Shown here one piece after another: positions 36,894-46,866 of a stretch of DNA of 62,878 bases. The first letter of the stretch is position 1. The number at the start of each line of letters is the position of its first letter. Both the position numbers and the translations under genes were made by a program. A model generated the notes under the pieces. The model saw nothing but the letters and a program-made list of their open reading frames with translations. It had not been told where the DNA came from and did not search any database. Source of the stretch: Deltaproteobacteria bacterium (GTDB taxonomy: Bacteria; Desulfobacterota; Desulfuromonadia; Geobacterales; Pseudopelobacteraceae); NCBI GenBank assembly GCA_021781535.1, contig JAJXWO010000022.1, forward strand, positions 1 through 62,878. The letters run 5' to 3'.

Positions 36894-38333
36894 TCAGGAT
36901 GCCAGTTTCTGTTCCCGGGCAAACGCCAGCTCTATATCTGTGGCTTTGATATCCAGGCTGGTCATTGGCAGAAAACGAAGTCCCCCGTCGATGCTGTTTT
37001 CAACAACAGAGTGGGCTCCATCTTTTTCATCACTTAGCTCTTCAGTGGCGCCGCCAACGATCAGCTGTACGTTTTCATACATTACCGTTTTTGCATTGAT
37101 CTTGGCATTGGAAGTTGGGTCAGTTTTATTCCGGATAGCCATGATACGGTCACTCAATTGGGCAGTAATACTCCGCAAATCTGCAATTTCAGACAGTGAC
37201 TGAGACAGCTTGGCTTTGCTTTGCGTTTCAGCCAGTTCCGCAAACAACCTTTCCAGTTCTTCAACGTCGTGGTAATCTACTCCGGCGTGCAATTTTGTAT
37301 GCACAGCCGCCGCTGAGCCAAGCTTTTTGGCTTCTATACCGCCACGCGCAATACATGAACCGCCAGAAATAGCCCCTTTGTCAACGACAATCCGCCCGAG
37401 CGTCCTGATGGTACAGTTATGGATCTCAACGTCAACAATAACATCACCCGCGCACTCAATCACCGCGTCATGAATAAAATGAGCCCGCAGCGTTCCACCA
37501 CACGCAATGCGCCCCTTCTCCTGACCATCCATACCGCAGAAGGTAATATCACCATCACTGACAATACTGCAGGCCCCGATATTTCCGGTGACCGTTAAAA
37601 CCTTTGACGCTGTAATGTCGAAATTATCCAGCACATCGCCCCGCACTTCGACGACGCCTTTAAAATTGATAGAACCGATCCTGAAGTTGACATCTCCCTT
37701 GACAACATATTCTTCTTCAACGGAAATTTCTCCGGAAGATTGACAGAGGCGACCGGTTGCAGCAGCTATCAGAGTAGCCCCGTTCTCCTCAATACGAATA
37801 TTTTTACCAAACGTCGTATGTAACGGCTTGCCGGGTTGCGCAGGAATCGGCATCCCCATGATGTTTCGGCCCGGAATGCCGGGTTCAGCCGGAATAATAT
37901 GGCCAATTTCATCACCGGTAGATACATTTATGAAAGCTTGAACAATATGCATATCAATGTTTGTCACGGCTTCATCGCCACTGCGGACTGCTGCAGAAGG
38001 CTGCACAGATAACGAAATGTATGCATCGACTCCGGCAACCGGAGCTGTTCCGGAAGCCAGCAGTACGTCGATTTGCTGACGACCGGCGGCAGCCTTGAGA
38101 ACAAAATCATCGAAGACCAATTGATCAATTCCCTCCCGGACATTGTACTGTTTCAGGAAGCCGGCCAATTCGTCGCGGGTTATCATGGAGCCCTGCTCGC
38201 GCGGAACATAACTGCACCGGCACTCCAGGTAATTGTCCGGTATTCGGAGATACAGGGTGTAACCAAGCTTTTTAATTTCATTGCCGCCAGGGGTGGGCGC
38301 AGTAGACGGTACCGGCTCGTGCTGATCTGTCAT
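36894..38333 (-). CDS. DUF342 / FapA-family protein
   Basis: 479 residues. The C-terminal half is a repetitive beta-helix-like FapA/DUF342 domain (VVKGDVNFRIGSINFKGVVE, VRGDVLDNFDITASKVLTVT, GDITFCGMDGQEKGRIACGG), followed by a helical coiled-coil end (about 400-479). The N-terminal part contains ITRDELAGFLKQYNVREGID. Family members polymerise and are linked to cell-envelope or polar functions; FapA helps set flagellar and chemotaxis behaviour in Vibrio. ATG 38333 (MTDQHEPVP) has GAGGAG upstream; a longer frame extends into the repeat element before it. It likely shares a transcript with the NtrC-type gene upstream. Exact role unknown. Confidence 0.85.
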   Translation of the reverse strand: MTDQHEPVPSTAPTPGGNEIKKLGYTLYLRIPDNYLECRCSYVPREQGSMITRDELAGFLKQYNVREGIDQLVFDDFVLKAAAGRQQIDVLLASGTAPVAGVDAYISLSVQPSAAVRSGDEAVTNIDMHIVQAFINVSTGDEIGHIIPAEPGIPGRNIMGMPIPAQPGKPLHTTFGKNIRIEENGATLIAAATGRLCQSSGEISVEEEYVVKGDVNFRIGSINFKGVVEVRGDVLDNFDITASKVLTVTGNIGACSIVSDGDITFCGMDGQEKGRIACGGTLRAHFIHDAVIECAGDVIVDVEIHNCTIRTLGRIVVDKGAISGGSCIARGGIEAKKLGSAAAVHTKLHAGVDYHDVEELERLFAELAETQSKAKLSQSLSEIADLRSITAQLSDRIMAIRNKTDPTSNAKINAKTVMYENVQLIVGGATEELSDEKDGAHSVVENSIDGGLRFLPMTSLDIKATDIELAFAREQKLAS

Positions 38334-38374
38334 GGGTTTCTCCTCGCTAACGAGTCTAATGTGTACATTCAAAA

Positions 38375-38446
38375 GCAAATCCCCCTTTGCAAAGGGGGAG
38401 GCTTTAAAATCCCCCACTTTGTAAAGGGGGGCTAGGGGGGATTTGC
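38375..38446. repeat. REP-like G/C-run palindromic element
   Basis: Outer inverted arms gcaaatccccc (38375-38385) and gggggatttgc (38436-38446) enclose two smaller C-run/G-run hairpins (ccccctttgcaaaggggg and cccccactttgtaaaggggg). This composite palindrome resembles the widespread intergenic repeats of this type in bacterial genomes. Its right end supplies the last codons (GTANPP region) and the TAG stop of the upstream regulator gene, so it was inserted at, and now defines, that gene's 3' end. It could also attenuate transcription into the DUF342 gene. Confidence 0.75.
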
Positions 38447-40156
38447 CGTTCCCAGCTGGCGGTAGAGTGTCATGCGGCTGATGCCGAGCAACCGGGCAGC
38501 GCGGGCCTTATTGCCGCCAGATGCCGACAACGCCTCTGCAAGGGACAGTTTTGCGGCAGGAGTTGAAGGTAATAAATGAAAATGATTATTCTTGGAAGCG
38601 ATAGGTTGCGACATGCTTCCCAGCTGATCTTGCGGCAGATCGCTAACGGTAATTATTGTAGTTTTACAAAGGATGCAGGCATGTTCGATGGCATGTTCCA
38701 GCTCGCGAACATTACCGGGCCAACGGTAAGTGCGAAAGAGGGACATGACATCGTCCGAAACCCCAGTGACAGTTTTGGATAGCTTGCTGTTAAAGTGGGC
38801 AATAAAGTGGGTAACCAGCAGTTCGAGGTCATCAAGCCGTTCCCGCAATGGCGGCAGGTCGAGACGAATAACATTGAGACGGTAATACAGGTCCTGACGA
38901 AAGGTGCCCCGGCTGACCATATCTGCCAGACTTTGGTTGGTGGCGGCGACGATACGCACGTCTACCTTAATTGTGGAGGACTCCCCCACCCGTTCAAATT
39001 CGCTTTCCTGCAGCACACGCAGCAAACGCATCTGGATTGCGGGTGAGATATCCCCAATTTCATCCAAAAAGAGCGTGCCGCCATGCGCCTTCTGAAAACG
39101 CCCGACTTTATCTGCTACGGCGCCGGTAAAAGCACCACGAACATGGCCGAACAGCTCACTTTCCAGAAGATGTTCCGAGAGCGCCGAACAGTTGACCTTT
39201 ACAAACGGTCCCCGCGAGCGCACACCACTGCCATGAAGCGCCGCCGCAACCAGCTCCTTGCCGGTGCCGCTCTCTCCGTTGATCAGGACTGTGGTGGGAA
39301 TGTCTGCAAGAGACTCAATAAGTCTGTAGACTCGCTGCATCGGAGCAGAAGCGCCAATAATGCCGTGAAACCTCCCTCGATTGCGGAGGGAACGCTCCAG
39401 CTCCACCAGCTCGGTCTCATCACGGATAACTGCCACTGCTCCGTTAAGTGTGCCATCCGATTCTGCCACCGGAGTTGCCGTCAAGCTGACGATGCGTGTC
39501 TTCCCGGAAAGGGCATGGCACTCAATGCGCCGGAGTGCCAGGGGAGCATTGCTGTTAAGAGAATCCAGCAGTGCAACCCGGCATTTGCCACCACATCCAA
39601 GCTGAATATCTACGGCATCTATTCCAATCAGATCATGACGGTATCCACAGATCCGTTCTGCCGTTGCATTAAACTGTGCCAGACGCCCATCCCGGTCTAT
39701 CATGACAATACTGTCGGTGACAGTCCGAAGAATTGCATCCATATTGGCACGATACCGTTCCCGCTCATCATTGAGCGCCTTCGTACCCAAAGCATGACGT
39801 GTCACCGCAATCAGTGTTTCGTAGCGCACCGGCTTGGTAATATAGTCAAACGCCCCCAACCGTACCGCCTCGGCAGCCGACTCAACCTGCGGACAACCGG
39901 TAAACATAACCACCTGCGTAGCGTGTGCTGTATCTTTTATCTCGCGCAGCAGATCAAGGCCACTCTCTCCGGCAAGCATAATATCGATAAAAGCCAAATC
40001 ATAATGAGTTGTCTGCAGATAACTCCTGGCTGCAGCAAGACCGGAAGCAGCATCAACCAGATACCCCTCTTTTTTCAACAGGGTGCCCAGTGTAAAGCAG
40101 ATCCCCTCCTCGTCATCGACAAGCAGAATGCGCTGTTTCGGTTGCTGCATCGGCAC
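38432..40156 (-). CDS. NtrC-family sigma54-dependent response regulator with PAS domain
   Basis: 574 residues. Receiver (ILLVDDEEGICFTLGTLL, phospho-Asp in AFIDIMLAGESGLDLL), PAS (IVMIDRDGRLAQFNATAERI, then ICGYRHDLIGID), AAA+ domain (Walker A INGESGTGKELVAAAL, sigma54-contact loop GAFTGA, Walker B GGTLFLDEIGD) and a Fis-type HTH (LAEALSASGGNKARAARLLG, then ISRMTLYRQL). A GTG at 40156 has AGGAG eight bases upstream; an ATG at 40150 is the alternative. The C-terminal residues come from the REP-like element. It is a good candidate to bind the palindrome array at 36.8 kb, though that is inference. Confidence 0.92.
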   Translation of the reverse strand: MPMQQPKQRILLVDDEEGICFTLGTLLKKEGYLVDAASGLAAARSYLQTTHYDLAFIDIMLAGESGLDLLREIKDTAHATQVVMFTGCPQVESAAEAVRLGAFDYITKPVRYETLIAVTRHALGTKALNDERERYRANMDAILRTVTDSIVMIDRDGRLAQFNATAERICGYRHDLIGIDAVDIQLGCGGKCRVALLDSLNSNAPLALRRIECHALSGKTRIVSLTATPVAESDGTLNGAVAVIRDETELVELERSLRNRGRFHGIIGASAPMQRVYRLIESLADIPTTVLINGESGTGKELVAAALHGSGVRSRGPFVKVNCSALSEHLLESELFGHVRGAFTGAVADKVGRFQKAHGGTLFLDEIGDISPAIQMRLLRVLQESEFERVGESSTIKVDVRIVAATNQSLADMVSRGTFRQDLYYRLNVIRLDLPPLRERLDDLELLVTHFIAHFNSKLSKTVTGVSDDVMSLFRTYRWPGNVRELEHAIEHACILCKTTIITVSDLPQDQLGSMSQPIASKNNHFHLLPSTPAAKLSLAEALSASGGNKARAARLLGISRMTLYRQLGTANPP

Positions 40157-40358
40157 AGGTGCCACTCCTCTCGTTTTTCATGTATTTGTAAATAGATGTC
40201 CCAGCATTTCCGGCCTCAAGCAATGGCCTGTCAGGATAATAGTACACATTGATTGCTGCGTGAAAGAATTAAATTGATACCGCGGCAACAATATTGACCT
40301 TACAGGCAGAGTAAGGTACTTTAACTCGCAGATTGACAGAAGGAAGGAAGACCCCACT

Positions 40359-40826
40359 ATGCAACGCCCATCCTGGGATCAGTATTTCATCGACATCACC
40401 CGCTTGGTAGCAACCCGTTCAACCTGTATGAGGCGTCAGGTTGGTGCCATCCTGGTTAAAGATCGCAACATTCTCGCTACCGGCTACAATGGTGTTCCGT
40501 CCGGCATAAGCCATTGCGACGCGGTCGGCTGCCTGCGGGAGCGCCTTAACGTCCCCTCCGGCGAGCGTCATGAGCTCTGCCGCGGGCTGCATGCCGAGCA
40601 GAACGCTATCATTCAGGCCGCACGACACGGTGTCAATATCGACGGTTCGACGCTCTACTGTACTACCATGCCCTGTATTATCTGCACAAAAATGTTGATC
40701 AACGCCGGAATCTCTACGATCATCTACGCCGAGGGATATGCGGATGATCTGGCTCGCGAAATGCTCGCTGAAACCGGTATCTCAATCAAGCACTTTACCC
40801 TGGAAAACTCGGAGCTGACAGCGTGA
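40359..40826 (+). CDS. comEB: ComEB-type deoxycytidylate deaminase
   Basis: 155-residue zinc enzyme that deaminates dCMP to dUMP. Zinc and catalytic motifs are LHAEQNAII and [14 protein letters not shown]; the N-terminus has [27 protein letters not shown] precedes the ATG. TTGACC-17-TACTTT at about 40293-40321 is a possible weak promoter in the divergent gap 40157-40358, where no better signal is visible. It overlaps nrdR by four bases. Confidence 0.92.
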   Translation: MQRPSWDQYFIDITRLVATRSTCMRRQVGAILVKDRNILATGYNGVPSGISHCDAVGCLRERLNVPSGERHELCRGLHAEQNAIIQAARHGVNIDGSTLYCTTMPCIICTKMLINAGISTIIYAEGYADDLAREMLAETGISIKHFTLENSELTA

Positions 40827-41275
40827 AATGCCCCTTCTGCAATAATCTGGACAGCAAGGTTGTCGATTCACGTCCCGACAAGGGTGGTTCCGCTATACGG
40901 CGTCGCCGCGAGTGCGAACAGTGCAACAAACGGTTTACTACCTTCGAGCGGATTGAGGAGATGCTTCCACAGGTCTGCAAAAAGGACGGTCGCCGTGAAC
41001 CATTTGATCGCTTGAAGATCATCAATGGCATTCTCAAGGCCTGTGAAAAACGGCCGATCTCCAAGACTGACATCGAACAGTTGGTTGATCGCCTGGAGAC
41101 GCGGCTGCAGGAATCAACCGAGAGGGAAATTTCAACCACAACCATCGGCGAATGGATCATGAAAGAACTGCACGACATGGATGAAGTTGCCTATGTCCGT
41201 TTCGCTTCGGTTTATCGCTCGTTCAGAGATATCAGCGAGTTTATGCAGGAACTGCAGGAACTGCTCAAAAAATGA
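40823..41275 (+). CDS. nrdR: Transcriptional repressor NrdR
   Basis: 150 residues. An N-terminal zinc ribbon (CPFC, then CEQC) followed by an ATP-cone domain ([20 protein letters not shown]) that senses ATP/dATP and controls ribonucleotide reductase genes. The start is GTG overlapping comEB (GTGA). It ends with ATGA overlap into ribD. The order comEB-nrdR-ribD is a common bacterial arrangement. Confidence 0.96.
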   Translation: MKCPFCNNLDSKVVDSRPDKGGSAIRRRRECEQCNKRFTTFERIEEMLPQVCKKDGRREPFDRLKIINGILKACEKRPISKTDIEQLVDRLETRLQESTEREISTTTIGEWIMKELHDMDEVAYVRFASVYRSFRDISEFMQELQELLKK

Positions 41276-42378
41276 ACACTACCGACACCACATATATGAA
41301 ACGTGCCTTGACACTGGCAAAAAAGGGGGTCGGCAAAACATACCCGAATCCGGCAGTCGGATGCATAATCGTCAAAAATGGAATCATTGTCGGAGAAGGA
41401 TGGCACAAACGGGCCGGCGGACATCATGCCGAAATTCACGCTTTGGAAATGGCCGGCAACCTGGCACTCGGGGCAGATGTCTACGTAACACTGGAACCCT
41501 GCAGCCACACCGGCAAGACACCTCCCTGCAGCGCAGCGCTGATCCGGGCGGGAGTCAAACGGGTTGTGGTCGGCATGAGCGATCCGAATCCTCAGGTCAA
41601 TGGTGGTGGATTACGGGCTCTGCAGCAGGCCGGCATAGAAACGCTCTGTGGTGTACGGGAGGGTGAGTGCCGTGCTATCAATCGCCCCTTCCTCAAATTC
41701 ATAACAACCGGGCACCCGTACGTAACCTATAAATGCGCCATGACTCTGGATGGCAAGATAGCCAGCGCCACCGGCGAGTCGCGCTGGATCAGCTGCGAGG
41801 AGTCGCGCAAAGTCGTGCACCGCATGCGTGCCCGCAGTAATGCGATCATGGTCGGTGTTGACACTATTATTGCGGACAACCCGCAGCTGACCGTCCGGCA
41901 TGTCAAAGGTCGCGACCCGCTCAGGATAATCGTCGACAGTCGTCTGCGTACACCGGAGAGCGTTGCAGTATTAAGTAGCCAAATGGCTTCAGGGACCGTG
42001 ATTGCCACCACAGAGACAAACCCGAAAGTTCATGCCCGGTATCTGAAAAGCGGTGCCCGCATTTTGGTCTGCAGTGCGGATGAGGGCAAAGTTGATCTGC
42101 ACGATCTCTTGAATAAACTGGGGGATCTCGGTATTCATTCTCTCCTTATTGAAGGGGGAAGCCATCTGGCCGGTGAAGCCCTCAAACACGGGCTGATTGA
42201 TGAATGTGTATTCTTTTATGCACCCAAGGTGCTCGGAAGTGACGGATTTTCACCTTTTGCGTTCACCGGTATAACCGATATGAATCATTCCATACCTTTT
42301 CGCGATCTCAGCATGCGGCGCGTTGGCACTGACATTATGGTCACCGCACGGCCGGAGAACAAATGTTTACTGGACTGA
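41272..42378 (+). CDS. ribD: Bifunctional riboflavin deaminase/reductase RibD
   Basis: 368 residues. The N-terminal deaminase has the zinc motifs [12 protein letters not shown] and [16 protein letters not shown]. The C-terminal reductase has [45 protein letters not shown] and [14 protein letters not shown]. It catalyses the second and third steps of riboflavin synthesis from GTP. It overlaps nrdR (ATGA) and ribE by 16 bases. Confidence 0.97.
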   Translation: MNTTDTTYMKRALTLAKKGVGKTYPNPAVGCIIVKNGIIVGEGWHKRAGGHHAEIHALEMAGNLALGADVYVTLEPCSHTGKTPPCSAALIRAGVKRVVVGMSDPNPQVNGGGLRALQQAGIETLCGVREGECRAINRPFLKFITTGHPYVTYKCAMTLDGKIASATGESRWISCEESRKVVHRMRARSNAIMVGVDTIIADNPQLTVRHVKGRDPLRIIVDSRLRTPESVAVLSSQMASGTVIATTETNPKVHARYLKSGARILVCSADEGKVDLHDLLNKLGDLGIHSLLIEGGSHLAGEALKHGLIDECVFFYAPKVLGSDGFSPFAFTGITDMNHSIPFRDLSMRRVGTDIMVTARPENKCLLD

Positions 42379-43004
42379 TTGAAGATACTGGCCGGGTGGC
42401 CTCCTTTCACCGTCGCGGTGAAGCTGGTGTTCTGACCGTGGAAACAACCCTGCCAACAGCGGATATTGCCATCGGGGATTCGGTTGCTGTCAATGGAGCC
42501 TGCCTGACCGTAACCGGCAGGAACGTCCACACTCTAACCTTCGACGTTTCACCTGAAAGCATGTCCCGCACATTGATCGGGAAACTGGGCAGCGGCAGCT
42601 GTGTCAATCTGGAGCGCGCCCTCAGACTCGGTGACCGCCTGGGGGGACATATCGTCAGTGGGCACGTCGACTGTGTAGGGCAACTGATCCGTTCCGAAAG
42701 TAGTGCGGGCAATCACCAGCTGCAGTTCACTCTGCCGCCTGAACATGCCCGATATCTGGTGGAGAAGGGTTCCGTAACAATTGACGGGATCAGCCTGACA
42801 GTTAATGCGGTGTCTCAGAATGGCTTTGCAGTGAACATTATCCCGCATACATATGCCAATACGACACTCGGACAGCTCAGGACCGGTGACAACGTTAATA
42901 TAGAAACCGATATCATCGGAAAGTATGTGGAACGCCTGACGTCACCCTGGAAGTCCGGAGGCGGATTAAGCATGAAGACACTTGCAGAAAATGGGTTTAT
43001 ATAA
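42363..43004 (+). CDS. ribE: Riboflavin synthase alpha chain
   Basis: 213 residues with two lumazine-binding repeats: [12 protein letters not shown] and [11 protein letters not shown] in the first; [17 protein letters not shown] and [12 protein letters not shown] in the second. It dismutates two lumazines into riboflavin. Spaced 16 bases from ribBA. Its lumazine substrate needs RibH, which is not encoded next to ribBA here. Confidence 0.97.
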   Translation: MFTGLIEDTGRVASFHRRGEAGVLTVETTLPTADIAIGDSVAVNGACLTVTGRNVHTLTFDVSPESMSRTLIGKLGSGSCVNLERALRLGDRLGGHIVSGHVDCVGQLIRSESSAGNHQLQFTLPPEHARYLVEKGSVTIDGISLTVNAVSQNGFAVNIIPHTYANTTLGQLRTGDNVNIETDIIGKYVERLTSPWKSGGGLSMKTLAENGFI

Positions 43005-43020
43005 CGAGGAAAGGTGCACT

Positions 43021-44226
43021 ATGTCCGTAGCAACTATTGAAGAAGCAATCGAAGACATTCGCCAGGGAAAAATGGTTATACTGGTTGATGATGAGGATCG
43101 AGAGAACGAAGGTGACCTGACTCTGGCAGCCGAGGCGGCCACACCGGAGAACATCAATTTCATGGCAAAACATGGCCGCGGCCTGATCTGCCTTACATTG
43201 ACGGCCGAGAAATGCGATGAGCTGGGACTGCGGCCGATGGTGCGCGATAACACGTCTCCCTTTGAAACAGCATTCACCGTTTCGATTGAGGCCAAACATG
43301 GCGTGACAACCGGTATTTCAGCCGCTGACCGGGCCCACACAATTGTGACCGCCGTTGCAAACGGCGCCAGTGCGAACGACCTGGTCAGTCCCGGTCATGT
43401 TTTCCCGCTCAGAGCCCGTAAAGGCGGCGTACTCGTGCGTCTTGGCCAGACCGAAGGGTCCGTTGACCTGGCCCGTCTGGCGGGCATGAAACCGGCCGGG
43501 GTTATCTGTGAAATAATGAATGACGACGGCACCATGGCTCGCATGCCCGAACTGAAAGTCTTTGCAAAAGAGCACAACATAAAAATCTGCACAATTGCCG
43601 ATCTGGTGGCCTACCGACTCAAGAACGAACGACTGGTGCGCACCGTTGCCGAGGCACGGCTTCCTTCTGTTTTTGGAGGCGAATGGCGGGCAATCGGGTT
43701 TGAAAACGATATTGACAAACTTGAACATATTGCCCTCGTAAAAGGAGAACTAAAAAAAGATCAGCCGATACTGGTCCGGGTACATTCTGAATGCCTGACC
43801 GGAGATGTGCTGGGGAGCCTGCGTTGCGACTGCGGCGATCAGCTACACCATGCCATGGCGCAGATAGCAGCCGAGGGAAGTGGTGTCATACTGTACATGC
43901 GGCAGGAGGGGCGAGGTATCGGCCTGATCAACAAGCTGAGGGCGTATGAGCTGCAGGATCACGGGCGCGACACGGTAGAAGCCAATCTGGAACTCGGATT
44001 CAAGGCAGATCTGCGCGAATACGGGATTGGTGCTCAAATTCTGCTGGCTCTTGGCATTACCAAAATTCGTCTACTCACCAATAATCCGAAAAAACTGATT
44101 GGCTTGCAAGGATATGGCATTGATATTGTGGAGCGGGTTTCAATAGAAACCGAGCCAAACGATACCAACCGGGATTATCTCGAGACCAAACGCGAAAAGA
44201 TGGGACATCTGCTGGAGAACCTGTGA
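43021..44226 (+). CDS. ribBA: Bifunctional DHBP synthase / GTP cyclohydrolase II
   Basis: 401 residues. The N-terminal DHBP synthase has [29 protein letters not shown] and [15 protein letters not shown]. The C-terminal GTP cyclohydrolase II has the zinc site [19 protein letters not shown] and [21 protein letters not shown] chose ATG 43021 ([10 protein letters not shown]) with AAAGG six bases upstream; the open frame extends 13 codons further into the ribE end. It overlaps queH by one base (TGATG). Confidence 0.97.
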   Translation: MSVATIEEAIEDIRQGKMVILVDDEDRENEGDLTLAAEAATPENINFMAKHGRGLICLTLTAEKCDELGLRPMVRDNTSPFETAFTVSIEAKHGVTTGISAADRAHTIVTAVANGASANDLVSPGHVFPLRARKGGVLVRLGQTEGSVDLARLAGMKPAGVICEIMNDDGTMARMPELKVFAKEHNIKICTIADLVAYRLKNERLVRTVAEARLPSVFGGEWRAIGFENDIDKLEHIALVKGELKKDQPILVRVHSECLTGDVLGSLRCDCGDQLHHAMAQIAAEGSGVILYMRQEGRGIGLINKLRAYELQDHGRDTVEANLELGFKADLREYGIGAQILLALGITKIRLLTNNPKKLIGLQGYGIDIVERVSIETEPNDTNRDYLETKREKMGHLLENL

Positions 44227-44774
44227 TGAAAATTCTTCTGCACACCTGTTGCGGGCCTTGTGCTCTCTTTCCGTTACAGCAACTGCGGGATGCCGGTCAC
44301 GAGGTGACCGGTTTTTTCTATAACCACAACATTCATCCCTACCAGGAGTATGCTAAAAGGCGGGATGCCGCAATCCAGATGGCTGAGCAGGAAGCGCTGC
44401 CCTTGATAATTCGTGACGACTACGATCTGGAAGATTTTCTTGCTCACGTTGCTGCTGCCCCTGACAAGCGCTGCAGCTATTGCTATTCGTCGCGTCTTCG
44501 AGCAGCAGCACAAGCGGCTGTTGCGGGCGGTTTTGAGGCATTTACCGCATCGCTGCTCTACAGCAGATATCAAAAGCATGAAGAAATTAAGACATTAGGA
44601 GAACAGATCGGGAATGAATTCGGGGTGGAGTTTTACTATCAGGACTTTCGCTCCGGGTGGCAGGAAGGAATCCGGCTTTCAAAGGAACATGGACTCTATC
44701 GCCAGCAATACTGCGGCTGTATATATAGCGAGAAGGAACGCTATTTACACCAAGGGCCGGGAAAAACCGCATAA
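44226..44774 (+). CDS. queH: Epoxyqueuosine reductase QueH (DUF208)
   Basis: 182 residues. Family Cys motifs: HTCCGPC (Cys8, 9, 12), RCSYCYSSR, and the C-terminal YRQQYCGCIYSEKE. Together these bind a [4Fe-4S] cluster and an adjacent iron in QueH, which reduces epoxyqueuosine in tRNA to queuosine in organisms lacking QueG. The ATG at 44226 has GGAG eight bases upstream. It follows ribBA with TGATG overlap, so the pairing is translational although the pathways share only GTP as starting point. Confidence 0.9.
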   Translation: MKILLHTCCGPCALFPLQQLRDAGHEVTGFFYNHNIHPYQEYAKRRDAAIQMAEQEALPLIIRDDYDLEDFLAHVAAAPDKRCSYCYSSRLRAAAQAAVAGGFEAFTASLLYSRYQKHEEIKTLGEQIGNEFGVEFYYQDFRSGWQEGIRLSKEHGLYRQQYCGCIYSEKERYLHQGPGKTA

Positions 44775-44786
44775 ACAGGTGCATCC

Positions 44787-45002
44787 ATGCATAATTTCGG
44801 AAAACCGCTTATCATACTGGGGCTTTTTTTGGTTGCTGCCGGCCTGGCCATCTCTTTTGCGCCAAAACTCCCCGCTTGGTTCGGCAGACTGCCGGGAGAC
44901 TTTACCTTCAAACGCGGTAATTTCGGCTTTTACTTTCCTCTCGCAACCTGCCTGCTGCTCTCAGCCGTTTTATCATTCATCATGTGGCTTTTCAGGAAAT
45001 AA
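44787..45002 (+). CDS. DUF2905 family small membrane protein
   Basis: 71 residues with two hydrophobic helices (about 5-25 and 48-67) joined by a loop reading PAWFGRLPGDFTFKRGNFGF, the DUF2905 signature. Function unknown in the family. It ends the rib-queH string; a hairpin (45025-45064) follows. Confidence 0.85.
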   Translation: MHNFGKPLIILGLFLVAAGLAISFAPKLPAWFGRLPGDFTFKRGNFGFYFPLATCLLLSAVLSFIMWLFRK

Positions 45003-45024
45003 ACGCTATAATATTAAAATAAAT

Positions 45025-45064
45025 GCAACAAAAAAGCCCGTGTTACCACAGGCTTTCCTGTTGC
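45025..45064 (-). terminator. Intrinsic terminator of the ferredoxin gene
   Basis: An inverted repeat with outer gcaaca/tgttgc and inner aaagcc/ggcttt arms. Read on the minus strand it ends in a run of six T, directly behind the ferredoxin stop. On the plus strand there is no T run, so it acts mainly on ferredoxin but may slow read-through from DUF2905. Confidence 0.7.
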
Positions 45065-45081
45065 ATTGTAATCAATGTCAA

Positions 45082-45249
45082 TTAGGCATGAATAGCGCTT
45101 ACGGGGCAAGTATCCACGCATGCTCCGCAGTCGATGCAGGTATCGGCATCGATAACACGCTTTGAACCCTGCTCGCTGATAGCGTTAACAGGACAGGAGT
45201 CCTCACATGCTGCACAATTTGTGCAATCATCAGTAATAGTATGGGCCAC
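45082..45249 (-). CDS. 2[4Fe-4S] ferredoxin
   Basis: 55 residues, a classical clostridial-type ferredoxin with two CxxCxxCxxxCP motifs: Cys9-12-15-19 (CTNCAACEDSCPV) and Cys38-41-44-48 (CIDCGACVDTCPV). The start is GTG with AAGGAGG upstream (MAHTITDDC). It carries low-potential electrons in the cytoplasm. It is a single-gene unit with its own terminator; the 247-base gap to ackA holds both promoters but no strong consensus was seen. Confidence 0.95.
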   Translation of the reverse strand: MAHTITDDCTNCAACEDSCPVNAISEQGSKRVIDADTCIDCGACVDTCPVSAIHA

Positions 45250-45496
45250 AATTTCACCTCCTTGTTAGATTAGCTCACCTGACGGGAAGCAGAATTGTGA
45301 TGTACCATACAGATTTTTAAAAGTCCAGCAAAGAAATTGCCATTTCGGTAAATCCGGCTGCACATATTTTGTTGAATTCAATTCGCGTTCCGTGTATATA
45401 TCAAAAACAGTTTTATTACAGCTAGTTATTTTAGTTTCGGTGTTGATTTTTACTGATATTATAATCAAATCAGCATTTATTCAAAAAGGGGCATAC

Positions 45497-46762
45497 ATGA
45501 TTATCATGGCATTAAACTGCGGAAGCTCATCGGTAAAATATCAGCTTTTTGATTGGCATAAAATGGAGGTTGTTGCCAAAGGAATGGTGGAACGCGTCAT
45601 CATTGGCGGCTCGTTCATTATGCATGAAATTCCCGGCCGCGAGAATTATCATCACGAACAGGAATGCGCAAATCATCAGGAAGCAATCGATCTGCTCATC
45701 AAGACAGTTACAGATCCGGTCCATGGTGTTCTTAAAAGCGTCGATGAAATATCTGCAGTCGGCCATCGGGTTGTGCATGGCGGCGAAAAGTTCACCTGTT
45801 CCGTCCTTATCGACGAGAACGTGCTGAATGCCGTAAAAGAGGTGCAGCATTTAGCGCCTCTCCACAACCCGCCGAATATTGAAGGAATCGAAGCAGCTCA
45901 GGCCCTGATGCCAACTATTCCGCATGTCGCCATTTTTGACACCGCCTTTCATCAGACGATGCCGGAGCACGCCTATATTTACCCACTCCCCTATGAATGG
46001 TATGAGCAGCACCAGGTCCGGCGCTACGGTTTCCATGGCACATCACATCTGTACGTATCAAAGCGCGCAGCGGTCCTGCTCGGTAAAGACCCTAAAGACC
46101 TCAACATTATCACGATGCACATCGGCAACGGAGTTTCACATTGTGCTATTAAAAATGGCATATCAGTCGATACGACCATGGGGCTTACCCCGCTTGAAGG
46201 TGCAGTCATGGGTACCCGCTGCGGCGATATTGATCCGGCAATTCCCGCTTTCATGATGCAGAAGAACAATCTTTCCGCCAAGGAGATTGACAGCATTCTG
46301 AACAAAAAAAGTGGCGTCATGGGTATTACCGGCCGCTTCACTGACCGTCGTGATGTCATTGAACACGCCAATGCGGGAGACAAACGCTGTCAACTATCGC
46401 TGGATATCGAATCCTACCGCCTGAAAAAATACATCGGGGCTTTCATGGCTGTGATCGGCAAACTTGACGCAGTCGTATTCACTGCCGGGGTTGGAGAAAT
46501 GGGCGCGGCTATCCGCGAGAAAGCCATTGAAGGGCTCGAACATATCGGCATCATCCTGGACCACGAGCGCAACAATGGCGCCATGACCCGCAAACGGGAA
46601 ACCCTGATTACCACCGACGATTCACCGGTTAAAGTATTCGTTATCCCGACTGATGAGGAGCTGGTTTTCACGGAGGATGTCGTCGGCATACTGAACGGCA
46701 CCTACACCGACCACATGCATTTCCAGTATTCATTTGCAAAAGCGGATTTTGTCAGGAAATAG
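45497..46762 (+). CDS. ackA: Acetate kinase
   Basis: 421 residues that interconvert acetate plus ATP and acetyl phosphate. Motifs: ALNCGSSSVKYQLFD, GHRVVHGGEKF, RRYGFHGTSHLYV, HIGNGVSHCAIKNGIS, DTTMGLTPLEGAVMGTRCGD and FTAGVGEMGAAIREKA. I chose ATG 45497 (MIIMALNCG) because AAGGGG lies just upstream; the frame runs 35 codons further up without a ribosome site. A TATAAT at 45460-45465 is a possible -10, but no -35 is evident. No pta is adjacent, unlike the common ackA-pta pair. Confidence 0.97.
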   Translation: MIIMALNCGSSSVKYQLFDWHKMEVVAKGMVERVIIGGSFIMHEIPGRENYHHEQECANHQEAIDLLIKTVTDPVHGVLKSVDEISAVGHRVVHGGEKFTCSVLIDENVLNAVKEVQHLAPLHNPPNIEGIEAAQALMPTIPHVAIFDTAFHQTMPEHAYIYPLPYEWYEQHQVRRYGFHGTSHLYVSKRAAVLLGKDPKDLNIITMHIGNGVSHCAIKNGISVDTTMGLTPLEGAVMGTRCGDIDPAIPAFMMQKNNLSAKEIDSILNKKSGVMGITGRFTDRRDVIEHANAGDKRCQLSLDIESYRLKKYIGAFMAVIGKLDAVVFTAGVGEMGAAIREKAIEGLEHIGIILDHERNNGAMTRKRETLITTDDSPVKVFVIPTDEELVFTEDVVGILNGTYTDHMHFQYSFAKADFVRK

Positions 46763-46790
46763 TCGGACAACTCAGTGAGATAAAACAGGA

Positions 46791-46816
46791 AAACCGGCGC
46801 TCTGCCGGTTTTTTTT
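46791..46816 (+). terminator. Intrinsic terminator after ackA
   Basis: A perfect 8-bp stem AAACCGGC/GCCGGTTT with a five-base loop, followed by a T run to 46816. It separates ackA from the convergent truD gene, whose stop is at 46867. Confidence 0.9.
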
Positions 46817-46866
46817 ATGCCAAAAACCAGTTGTAAGAACGTGGCGTTTATCTCCTATTGCTACAT

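Noticed and set aside
39083..40195. Open frame of about 370 codons on the plus strand opposite the NtrC-family regulator
   Set aside because: The minus-strand frame has complete receiver, AAA+ and HTH motifs; the plus frame has none.
45392..45496. N-terminal hydrophobic extension of acetate kinase
   Set aside because: No ribosome site precedes it, the enzyme is cytosolic, and ATG 45497 has AAGGGG and matches the family start.
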